Positions 12,251 to 22,028 of a stretch of DNA of 64,000 nucleotides are shown in pieces. The stretch covers positions 1 to 64,000 of the forward strand of contig PYSS01000100.1 of assembly GCA_003049465.1 (NCBI GenBank), written 5' to 3'. Position numbers and translations under genes: made by a program. How positions within the stretch are numbered: position 1 is the first letter of the stretch; each line of letters opens with the position of its first letter. This DNA comes from Magnaporthiopsis rhizophila (Eukaryota; Ascomycota; Sordariomycetes; Magnaporthales; Magnaporthaceae). Under the pieces are notes generated by a model. It was not told the origin of the DNA and did no database searches. It saw only the letters and a list, made by a program, of their open reading frames with translations.

Positions 12251-13208
12251 TGTGGGAGAGGACGCGGGCTGCGAGCGCAGGAGCGCGAACCGCGGCGACG
12301 CCGTCAGACCCTGATCAGAGCACAGTCGAAACCATGGAGTCGGGATGCCCGGCGAGGACGATAGAGGAGCTGGTCGGCGATAATGACAGCAGGTACGGAG
12401 GATGTCGTCGTCGGCGTTTCGAACGAACAGAAGATGGCGGGCGTGAGACGGCGTTTCCCCCAAGCTTGGGTGGTACCTCGACGCGTGCCCAGGTCCGCAA
12501 TTGGCCTGTCCAGGCACCCCCAAGCCATTGGATGCGATCCAAAGAAAATTAGTCGTCAGTTCTAGCCGCCTTATCGTAGCTTCTTATCGCGCCTTTTGAC
12601 TGGACCCGCCTACCTAGGTGAAGCCACTTCTTGGACGCCATTGCTTGCCAGCCACGCCAAATATGCACACCCAACAACACTGTGTCCCTTTTTACTCCTA
12701 TATCCTGTCTTATTTCCTGTATTCTCTTTATCCTTAATATCTGTACCTTTTACGAATCTGCTTATGCGGCTCATACCGATTGCAGGCCTTTTTTTTTTTT
12801 TTTTTTTTTTGAACCTGCCGGCTGCAGGCTTAGCGTGTGCAGGCTCACTGAATTGGGCTGCATGTTTGACAACCTGACTTTCACTAACAGCCAAGGATGT
12901 GCATGGAACATGTCTTCTGAGTTCGGATAAGGCTTCATGGTGAAATTCGGTAAAGCCGAGTGAGAAATAAATCTGCACCCTACAACGACGCCGGAAAGCC
13001 CGGGCAAGCCGTGTTTTTCTGTTCTCCTTTTGGAACCCGAGGATAAAAATAAAAATCAAGGCAAAAAAAGAGCCGTCTTACCTATCCCAAAAGAGACGGG
13101 CCGACATCCATCCATCAACAAAGATGCTTGTATACCTACCGAAAGGTATTATAGTCAAGTATTGCCGTCGTCTGCCGCAAGGGACCCAACAGTCATTTCC
13201 TTCTACCT
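12251..13208. other. intergenic region between PRS and RBM26-like genes
   Basis: The 958 bases lie downstream of the PRS stop and upstream of the RBM26-like ATG, both on the minus strand. They hold the RBM26-like promoter, a T22 tract at 12789-12810 and one ACCTAGGT palindrome at 12612-12619. No gene is supported. Confidence 0.55.
12789..12810. repeat. T22 homopolymer
   Basis: An uninterrupted run of 22 T on the plus strand (A on the transcribed strand of the neighbouring genes), about 540 nt upstream of the RBM26-like start codon. Confidence 0.95.
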
Positions 13209-15447
13209 TTACACGGGCACGTGCGTGAAGAGGTGGCTGACGCTCTCTCCATTATGCGTTCTCCGGATGGCCTAGTCAATTTGGTTAGATTAAAGTCACC
13301 AAAGCCAAACACACAGCCGGGCATCTTCTTGCTCACCTCAGCAATCGTGGCTGAAACGTCGATGACTCGGAGTTTGGGGCAAAGGTCGACCTTGTTGCCC
13401 AGAGGAACCGTCTGAGGACAACACGCACGCGTTAGTATTCGCATTCGCTATAGCTCCAGACCGGAATTTAAGGGGCGCTTCACATACGTTCGTGACAACT
13501 ACCTTAGAAAGGCATGACTTGTTCAGGTTGTCGATGGCATCGCCGCTCAGAACTGTACACATCACATTCAGGTCAGCTATTCTCATCTCTCCGCCACGGA
13601 GGGCACCTGTTAGGAATATCCAAGTCAGGGGTCACTTGAGCGCCGCGGTTATCGCGTCAAGGAGACATACTACCGTCTATACGTGAAGGCGTGTGTTAGC
13701 ACGGCTGTGGCAATGAGGAATGGAAGGGCCATATCACTGACGAGTTACTATTGCCACCACCTCTTCTGCTCCGTGCTCCTTCACCGTCTGCGCGGCCTTG
13801 CTGAGGGTGCCGCAGGTGTCTGCCATGTCGTCAACCAGAATGGCAATCTTGTCCTTGACGTCGCCGACGAGGACCATCCGGCCCACGACGTTTGGCCGCG
13901 GGCGCTCCCTGTGGTGGTTTTAGGTCGCATGAGCACCCAATTTCCGGCAGACCGGCATGTTCCAAAAGGACTTACTTGTGGATGAGAGCAAAGCCAAGGT
14001 CCAATCGGTCGGCGATCGAAGTCGCCCGCTTCGCTCCACCGGCGTCAGGCGAGACAATGACACACTTCTCGACTGGTAGGTTCTCCCTGATCCAGCGGAG
14101 GACAGATGGCTCCTTTGCCTAGTCAGCCCTGTGCCGAATCCTCCAAACAAGAATACATCAAAAGGGAACTTACGGCGTAGAGGTTGTCAACAGGAATGTT
14201 GAAGAAACCCTGGATTTGAGATGCATGCTGCGAGCGGGTAAGTACTCGATCATGTTCCCCTGCTGCCACCGGAACAACCTCTGGACCTACCAGATCCATG
14301 GTGATGACGTGGTTGCATCCCGCGGTTTGCTATCAGGCAAGTTAGTATTTCTGTAAGGCGATCAATACTGTGCGGCTTCGCGAACAGGCTACGTACGATC
14401 ATGTTCCTATAATCGCCGCTATGTTAGCATATAAGGGTTTCATGGGAATAGATCCAAGCAACTTACGCAATCAGCTTGGCCGAGATAGGGGCTGCAGGAA
14501 GCGACGCGAGTTAGGGACCCCATCCATGTCATAGGTGGCAAAGGGGGAGGGGTTTGACATCATCGCACACGTACCTCTAGACCGGTCTTTCTTGTCCTGC
14601 CGTGCTAAGTGGATGTTAAGATCTGCCGTTGAGCTTTCGTGCAGCTGGGGGCGACTAACCGTAGGCTGGCAGGAGGTCAGTGGATCTGTGTGTCATATGA
14701 AAAGCTGCATCGCAAGTCGCTAGACAGTCTCAACTTACGAAAGTTCGGTAAGACACTTCGAATCGGTACAACGGTTCAGTGTCAGTGAGGGAGCGGATTC
14801 CTCGAGATACTGCATTGGCCGTGGTCACGTCAGACTTACCATGTGATCCTGCGAGCTGATGCTGTCCGACAGGCTGTGGAAAGGTTAGCTAGTGCTTTGT
14901 AAACGCGCGAACCTGCCCGCTCTGGGAAAGGAACAAGAAGCATACCATGGGTCATGATGAGAAGCTCCATCAAACCTATCGCGAAGGAGACTTTATATTA
15001 GTGGGCGGCCTTCTCCACACGTAATCTCGAGACTGCCGGAGGGAGAGTGTAGCTAACCGTCGTTGATATCGCCGGGCATGGTGGACTGGATGATGAAAAC
15101 ATCCTCGTCTCGGACGGACTCGCCGATCGTGACACTCGTCTCTTGATTTGAGTAGTTCAGACTCATAGTCTTTGCAATCTCGATACCAAGCCTGCGGATA
15201 GGGGCACAAGATGTTAGGCTGCCTGGACGGCCGTGTACCCGACCCTTCGAAAGGGCTCCGGGGGCATTCCAGGGGTAAAGGGCCATGGGCTGCATACCGA
15301 TCACCAACAAGCCGTCCCAGCAGCATGCTGGTATTTTTCAAGCCAGGTCAGTATGATATTTTGTCACCGGTCAGGCCTGTCGCATCGAAGAACCGCATAC
15401 TGTGAGTTGCCGCTGAGCAGCTTGATGGAATTTGAAGCCGCAGCCAT
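13209..15447 (-). CDS. prs: ribose-phosphate pyrophosphokinase, 18 exons
   Basis: This enzyme makes PRPP from ribose 5-phosphate and ATP, for nucleotide, His and Trp synthesis. My model has 18 exons in order of transcription: 15447-15401, 15327-15298, 15191-15058, 14975-14946, 14873-14840, 14755-14739, 14665-14660, 14604-14575, 14491-14467, 14406-14397, 14329-14291, 14227-14174, 14112-13976, 13908-13742, 13676-13671, 13552-13488, 13411-13337 and 13271-13209. They join in frame to 322 residues, the normal size. Segments recovered include [42 protein letters not shown], the catalytic-site [20 protein letters not shown], the PRPP-binding [10 protein letters not shown] and the terminal [16 protein letters not shown]. 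Exon 13 could start 6 nt earlier (14118), adding Ala-Lys. Exons 7 and 15 are 6 nt and exon 10 is 10 nt. The sequence lacks the long insertion of yeast Prs1/Prs5, so it resembles the Prs2/Prs4 type. Confidence 0.92.
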
Positions 15448-15772
15448 GGCGCCGCGATGGGTTGCTTGCCGTTTGTTGACGGCGAGAGAGAGGGTAGGAA
15501 GTCTGTAGCTGCGGGAGGGGGAGCTAATAGCAAGTCAAGGTAGGCGACGCTAACTGGCAAACACAACCTAGGGCTGCTGTGGTCCTTCTAACGTCCTCGA
15601 TTGCTAAATAACAAAGTGCGGACCAACAGAGCAAGGAAAAGCTTGAGCAGCACAGAGTTCGGGACTGGATTCCGGAGCCGTCCTCAATGCTGCCATACGG
15701 CTGTCCCGGCTGAGAATTTCAGTGGGGCCGGTGCTTGCATCCTGCTGTGCGACACCCTGAGCAAGTGCCGGC

Positions 15773-15814
<42 letters not shown>

Positions 15815-16525
15815 CTTTTTTTTTTTTTTTNTTTTTTTTTTTTTTTTTTTTTTTTTTTTCCCTGCCTTTGTTCTCTGAATCGTGCCCCGCCATCCCCAAC
15901 TCCAGCAGCCTGGCGATTGGACAGGCGGAGAAACTGCCTTTGGCACGTGAGAGCATGGGGCCGCCACTCTGTCGCTGCTAGCGCCCCCCACCCTGAACAC
16001 GTCAAACCTTCACCGCATCCCTCGACGCCGCTGCCAGCCCACTCTTGTCCCCGACAAAGCCGCCACACCGACTTCTTTTCTGCCGGCCTTTTCACAACCA
16101 GCCGAAAAAAATACCAGACCGCAACAAGCCAGCGCCGTCTTTTGCCGCACATCGCTGCCTCGCATTCTGATATCCCATCGACGCAGCCGTCGGGTTTGCG
16201 GGCGTGATTTTCTCCAAGGCGGTGCTGGTGCTGCACCTGTCAATTGCAGCAGGGTCGGTCCAGCGTCGTGCTCCAACTCTTGTCCAGGCGCATCGCCGCG
16301 GGGGCCGGAAGGTGGGTGGGAGGTGTTGGCTCGTACTGTGAGACCGAGAGCGAACCCAGATTGACGTTGCTTAGCTGCAATTGATCTTTTGTCGTGCCGC
16401 GCTGCCTTCTACTTCAACCCGTCGCCGCCCCTTCATGTCCCGGCCTGCCGCCCCGGCCAGGTGACGGTGAATCGGGACCTCCAAGCCAACGGCAATTGCC
16501 CGCTACCAACGCGGGCGCCGCCACC
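15448..16525. promoter_or_regulatory. divergent promoter region, PRS (-) and zinc-finger gene (+)
   Basis: About 1.08 kb separate the two divergent start codons, so this stretch must hold both promoters. Its centre is an 86-base T-rich tract (15774-15859). The right half is rich in CCGCC and CTTT blocks and probably contains the leader of the zinc-finger gene. No additional gene is supported. Confidence 0.5.
15774..15859. repeat. 86-base poly-T tract with one C and one N
   Basis: The run is T41-C-T15-N-T28, interrupted by a C at 15815 and an undetermined base at 15831. The N shows that the assembly or read depth was uncertain, so the true length is unknown. It sits between the divergent PRS and zinc-finger genes, about 330 nt from the PRS ATG. 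Confidence 0.95.
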
Positions 16526-18767
16526 ATGGGCCGTAAACCGAACGCCCTGATCCTCCAATTCTTCGAGCGCGGCCCCAAGCTTGCCGACAACAGCAATCGC
16601 TATCCCCACACGTGCAAGTCCTGCGGGGAGAACTTCCCCAAGGGTCGTATCGACAGCCTCACCACCCATCTGACCAGGAAATGCCCCGCAATCTCCGAGA
16701 GCGACCGCGTTAGGGCCTGCCTGACCATCCATGGCTTCACCAAAGCCGCCGCCGAGCAGGGTACCAAGCCCGTTCCCGTCCACTCGACCGCCGCCCGCCC
16801 GCCCGTCGACGCACCGCCGCCCGACCACGACCTGACCCAGCGAGACTGGACCGCGCTCGAGACCCTCGCCGAGGTATCACGCCAGATAGATCTAAGCGAG
16901 AAGCATGACGACCGAGGGATTCCGGGCGGCGGCCTCACCACGGCAGATATCGGCGCTGAAGCTTCCGACCGCTTTGATGCTCAGGACCAGTTCACGACGG
17001 CCGATTCCGGAGCTGTGGGTTTTAAGGATGACGCGGGCGCCGCGCCGTTACCAGAGCACGTCTCTCAGGATGAAGACACTGCAGCAGGGCCGCCCCCGGC
17101 TGATGCCAACAGAGAAGAGTTGACTGCCGAGCAGCAGATTGAAGCGCTGCTCCAGTCCGCTGAACCTGCTTCTCATTCTACTGCCCTCAGTGTGGCCGCG
17201 GCGGCAACCGCCAGGTTGAACCCGCAACTTCTAGACCCGCAGCTCCGCGAAACCACCGCGCTTGCTATCCTGCAGACCACCGAGGTCCCTCAAGGGGACG
17301 TCGTCATGGAGGACGGCACCGCCGTGGCCCAACAACAGCCGTGGGGCGAACTCACGCAATCGGACGCACTTACCATCTCCATGCGCGCCTCGCAAGCAGC
17401 AGACTCTCTCCTTGGGCCGCAGATGATGGTCAAGGGTGGCTTCCGCCTGTCGAGCCCCAACAGCGGCAAAGCCCGGCACTCGCGCTCACGCTTCGACGCC
17501 CACCGGCGGAAAGAGGTGCAAGAGGTGCGCAAGATTGGCGCTTGCATACGATGCAGGATTCTGCGGAAGACGTGCTCCAGAGGGCACCCCTGCGATACGT
17601 GCAGGAAGGTTTTGTCTCCCCGCATCTGGAAGTCTGGCTGCGTCAGGACCAGGTTCTCGGAGCAACTGGATTTATACTCGGCCGGCGTGCAGATCGTGCT
17701 CAACCAGCACCGCCTAAACGATCTCAAAGCACATGTTGATTTCGCCGACCAGGGGACTGTTCTTGAGCTCTCAATCTTCCCGGAGAGTAACTTTAATTTC
17801 TCAGTTCACGTCCTGCAGAGTACGGGCCCTAAGGAGTGCCTGACCGACGAGTCTGGCGCCCCGACTACGCCCTGGGCCAAACAGGACCTTCTCATGATCG
17901 ACTCAGACAAGGAGGACGTGCCGGCCAAGGTGGAGGTGTATATGCGCAAGGTCCTGCACGAGTTTGTCGAACGCGAAAAGTCAAAGTTCGCACGCATCAC
18001 CCTCAACACCGCCCTCAGCCTTAGCCACAAGACCCAGGACGAGCTCCTCAAAAAGGCCATAGAGCTGTGGGGTCTGGTGGAGATTCTCGACCGTGAACGC
18101 CAGTGGCACATCCTAGCTCGCTACGGCGGCCCCGAGGGCAAGACGCGTTGGATCCGAGACAACACCGAGCAGGACTGCTTTACAACCATCTGCCTCCAGC
18201 TGACGGCCGCGGCCGAAAGGAAGGCCGCCCAGACCAGCAAGCAACTCTTGACGGGCATGCAGCGCGTGCTTCAGGATAGCAAGACCAAGATCGACCACAA
18301 CATGTTCTTTACAACCCTCATCCTGCTCAACTGTATCGAGAAAACAACGTGGGCTTTCAAGGCCTGGGAACAGGACACGCTGCAGCCCATGTGGCCGCTT
18401 GAGAAGCACCCGGCGAGCTTCACCCCGCAGGGATACGTCCTCGCAGACCTCCTCAAGATGCTCCTCAGCATCAGGAAAGTCCTGCCCCGGACATTCTGTC
18501 GAGAACCGGATGGGATGCTTGCTACAGAGGAGCCTGCGTTGCACGAATATTTTCACGATCTTGATCTTAAATGTGAGGCCTCCATATCCCCCAACCAGCC
18601 CTCGCCTGCTTCCAAGGGAGACTCCATCCTTACTCATCTCAATCACCCATGTTGGCACAGATGCCGAAGTTCAATCAAAACAAGAAAACCCAATCTTCTC
18701 CCCAACCGACTCTCGATCGCTCGAACTGCTTCTCTGCTCAACGCTGCTGCTTTCTAATGGAGAGTAA
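16526..18767 (+). CDS. putative zinc-finger regulator with BED-like and Zn2Cys6-like clusters
   Basis: Two exons, 16526-18572 and 18661-18767, encode 717 residues. The intron splits a Tyr codon and gives the C-terminus SLELLLCSTLLLSNGE. The ATG at 16526 sits in an ideal context (CCACCATGG). The open frame extends upstream only to a GTG. Residues 1-60 hold a CCHC finger resembling a BED-type finger: C30-x2-C33-x14-H48-x4-C53, beginning MGRKPNALILQFFERGPK. The middle is low-complexity, acidic and Ala-rich. A cysteine cluster follows, C340-x2-C-x6-C-x5-C-x2-C-x12-C372, like the fungal Zn2Cys6 DNA-binding domain but with a long last spacer. The C-terminal third is helical without a recognised fold. 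A nuclear transcription regulator is inferred; targets are unknown. I recognise the N-terminal motif as widely conserved in filamentous ascomycetes but cannot assign a named gene. Confidence 0.8.
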
Positions 18768-19355
18768 TACTGCAGAGCCCTCTCTCTCTCCGACATGCGT
18801 GGCACTTGTACACACACTCTTCTCCTCCCTTACCCTCTCCCCTTTCTGTCTGTCACGATCTTACGAGTCAAAGCCGGCCCTTTTATCACGACGCTTGCGA
18901 ACACTCGGTATTTTTCGGCTATCACAAATATCTCTAGGGGTATTGTTACCAATGGGTCAGCCAGGTTGTCAGGTCTTCTTCTCTGACACGGCTTTTATGA
19001 TACGGGAGCCTCATGGCTTCACTGGGAATTGGGACATTAGACTGTTTATACCTTAATTTTCCTCCTCACCCATGCGGTGTTTCCTCACTGACACGGAGAG
19101 TGTGTTATGGTGCTTTCTTTTGTTAAGTTTTTTTTCTCCTCGTTGGGAGGCGAGCATTTCTACCTACCTACCTACCTACCTATACGCGCCGGATTCATGT
19201 TTTGAGACGGATAAATGATGGACAAACACGAGACCTAGAAAGACCATAATACCCACGACGTTGTGATTCCCCAAGAATATCCTGGCTTCCCACTCGAATA
19301 GCATCTGAATTTGTGTTTGATCTTTGATTGCGAGTTGGGAGGACCCGTACGGTAT
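18768..19355. other. convergent 3' region with a (CTAC)n microsatellite
   Basis: The 588 bases separate the stop codons of the zinc-finger gene (+) and RIO2 (-). The sequence is pyrimidine-rich and then AT-rich, as expected for 3' untranslated regions. About five TACC units lie at 19161-19182. No gene is visible. Confidence 0.6.
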
Positions 19356-20835
19356 CTATCCTGATGGCTGGCCATCGCCTTCTTTGATTGCTAGCCGTTC
19401 TGTTGCGTTCTCCAGGGTTTTACAAAAGGTATCTGTGGCATCTGATTGTTTGGGTAGTGTTGACTCCTTTTCTTCCCCGTCATCTCCACCCAGGCCCTCA
19501 TCCTGGTGTATCTCTTCAACGTCATCGGATTGGAGCTCATTCTCGGAGTTTTCATCCTCATCATATTCATCGTCGTCGTCGTCGTCTTCGTTAGCACCGG
19601 CCTCATCATCCCCCCTAGAAGCCAGTTGCTCCTGCATGGCCGCCTCGAGATCCTTCAGCATCTTCTTGGTGAAGCCGGACGCCTCCACGGCAGCGTCGAG
19701 GCGCCGGGCCCCGCCGGCGCCCACCGTCTTCTTTGCATCTTTGAAGAAGGGGCCCGGCTCATCGCTAGAGAAGTGGAAGCGACGCTGGAAAAACCGCTTG
19801 ATGCAAGCGACGTCGCGGTCGAAATACATTTCGGCATTTGCGTGCTCCATCGAGACCATCTGCGGAAAGTCAATGATGATCGGAGTGAGCAGCACGCTGG
19901 AGGCAGTCTCCTCGTCGCCGCAGTCTGCATCCGGGCTCGGCGAGTCGGGAGCGGCGGGTACCTTGTCCTCCTTTATCAGGATGTTGAACTCGTTGAAGTC
20001 GCCGTGGATGAGGCCGTGCCGCGCCAGGCGCAGGATGAGCATCATGAGCTCGGCGTATAAGGCGGCCGGGTCCGGGACCGAAGCGATCTGACGCAGCGGG
20101 TGGGCGTCGATCAGGGACATGACAATGGTGTGGCGCGACTGGGCCAGCGGCTCCGGCACGGGGAAGCCCTCGTTGCGGAGGGCGCGCATGAAGGCGTACT
20201 CCTTCATGGCCGCGAGGCGGGACAGGTACATCCACGAGCAGCCGCCGCCGCCGCCGCGCGTCCGCTTGAGGTAGTCGCGGTTGGCCTTGACAGTGCGGAA
20301 CGAGATGCGGCCGAGGCGGTGGATCTTGAGCACGCGCTGGGTGCCCGTCTCGTCGGCGACGATCATGATGTCGCTCTCCTTGCCGACGCCGATGCGGGTG
20401 CCGACCGAGTAGACGGCCCTCTTGGCCGAGTGCGCGTGCAGGGCCAGGTAGTCGAGCCCGCCATAGGTCAGGCGGTAGCCGTCGTACTTGGCCTCCTTGA
20501 CGCGCGCGATCAGGCCGACCTTGGCGAGGTTGGAGATGCTCTTGCGCGTGCCGCTGCCGCCGCCCCGGAGGTGGGCCGTCTTCTCGATCATAGGCGTCGG
20601 GACGAGCTCATGGCCCTTGCTGCATGTTTCGACCTGTGATATGCAGGTGAAAGAGTGTTTCCGTTTAGCCATGGAGCCTGAGTCTCTGCATTATTTCGAA
20701 GGCCAAGCAGGGCACGCCCTACCTAACCTAGGGAGATCCAATTTCGAGTATTTGGTAGCTGGAGAGACTTACAGCTGTGAGGACTCGCCAGTCCTCAGAC
20801 GTCAGATGGCGCATGGCCTTGGAGTCGAGTTTCAT
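19356..20835 (-). CDS. rio2: RIO2 atypical protein kinase, 40S ribosome maturation
   Basis: RIO2 acts in late cytoplasmic maturation of pre-40S ribosomal subunits, as an ATPase/kinase that releases assembly factors. Two exons, 20835-20773 and 20633-19356, give 446 residues. Exon 1 encodes the conserved start MKLDSKAMRHLTSEDWRVLT. The winged-helix domain continues with NHELVPTP-like GHELVPTPMIEK. Kinase motifs are all present: the ATP loop GVGKESDIMIV, the Lys in VLKIHRLG (about residue 124), the catalytic HGDFNEFN (Asp near 233) and the metal-binding IIDFPQ (Asp near 276), then NAEMYFDRDV. A Gly run lies before SWMYLSRLAAMKEY. The C-terminal tail has an acidic block (NEDDDDDDEYDEDENSENE), as in other fungal RIO2 proteins. 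The 139-nt intron follows Ala21 in phase 0. Confidence 0.95.
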
Positions 20836-22028
20836 CTTTGCGGCCGTGATAAATAAAAGCAATGGGTGCGGTTTCAGTCCAGGAGACTGCGATTCCGATC
20901 CTTTTACCAGCAGCCTGTGCCTTTACTCCGTGTCGCAAAGAACAACCCCCACCAAAATTTTCGGGGGACGACGTAAGTAGTGGGAGGAGGGGTGGAGGGA
21001 TCCACCAGAGATAAGATGGATAAGATATGATTAGATCTTTTTTTTGTGCCCGTTTGAGCTCCTAGTGCACACATTTTAACTGCGGACAGGAAACTTTCAA
21101 TATAAGTGGCCGCTGGAACCTCTTACTTATAGACGGAGAGCAGTAAGAGACTGTTTGTTCTTGATAGGGATTATTGCCTTGTGATAATGGCGATCTGTGC
21201 TGCCGCTTCTCCTCAATGGGATCCTATAATAGAGATATCCCCGATGGTAATCACGCAAGTTTTGGGATAATCCAGTTATATGCCATGTATGCTCCAAAGT
21301 AAAGCAAAGCTCGATGGACAGACAAGAATAGTCTAGGCACTTACCGGTTAAAATCAAGGAAGGCTTCGTTGATATTACTTGAGCGCGTTGATGAGGTGAA
21401 GAGGATTATGGTGGAAAGCGATGGATAAACAGGCTATTTGTGCAGCAACAGCTACCCCCAGCCACCCGGCAGGATACCTATTTAAAGGAGTCGGAGATAT
21501 GTCTAGCAGCTAGAAAGTCCCGCAATGAGAAGTGTTACCCTCACGGGCAGATTTTAACAAGAGATAATTGAATTCTGGACCCAACAAGGCTTGCAAATAG
21601 ACATTGACTCCAGGGAGGCAGCTTCGGCGGTAAAACGAGGATGTTGTGGATCTTAACCCCACATTTCATCAGCCGCGCTAGTGGGATTGCAAGCCGCGCA
21701 GGAGCTTCGCAGCCTAGCAGGGCAGCACCCGCACAACAACCCAAGACAACAAGACAAGCTAAAGGCTGCGCGGACCTCTGCGAATTCCCACATCCACCAT
21801 CACCGAACCGATCGGCCACAAACTCACGTCCATCAGTAGACGTTCGCAATCCCGCGGCGACACGACAGCACCCTCAATCGGCCCGCGCAGCCCCCTCCGC
21901 CCACAAAACGACTGGCAGAGTTCGCCTCCCTCCCGCCCTGAAAACCCAAACCGGCCCCTGCCGCCGCTACCGCTTCTTCGCCGCGCAGCCCGCGCCCGAC
22001 TTTCGCTCCCAACCCAGTTACCATCACC
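20836..22028. promoter_or_regulatory. divergent promoter region, RIO2 (-) and RPN1 (+)
   Basis: About 1.2 kb separate the two divergent ATGs. The half near RIO2 is AT-rich. The half near RPN1 is CA- and CCG-rich and probably transcribed as leader. I looked for a proteasome-associated control element (GGTGGCAAA or its complement) in the RPN1 half and saw none. No gene is supported. Confidence 0.45.
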
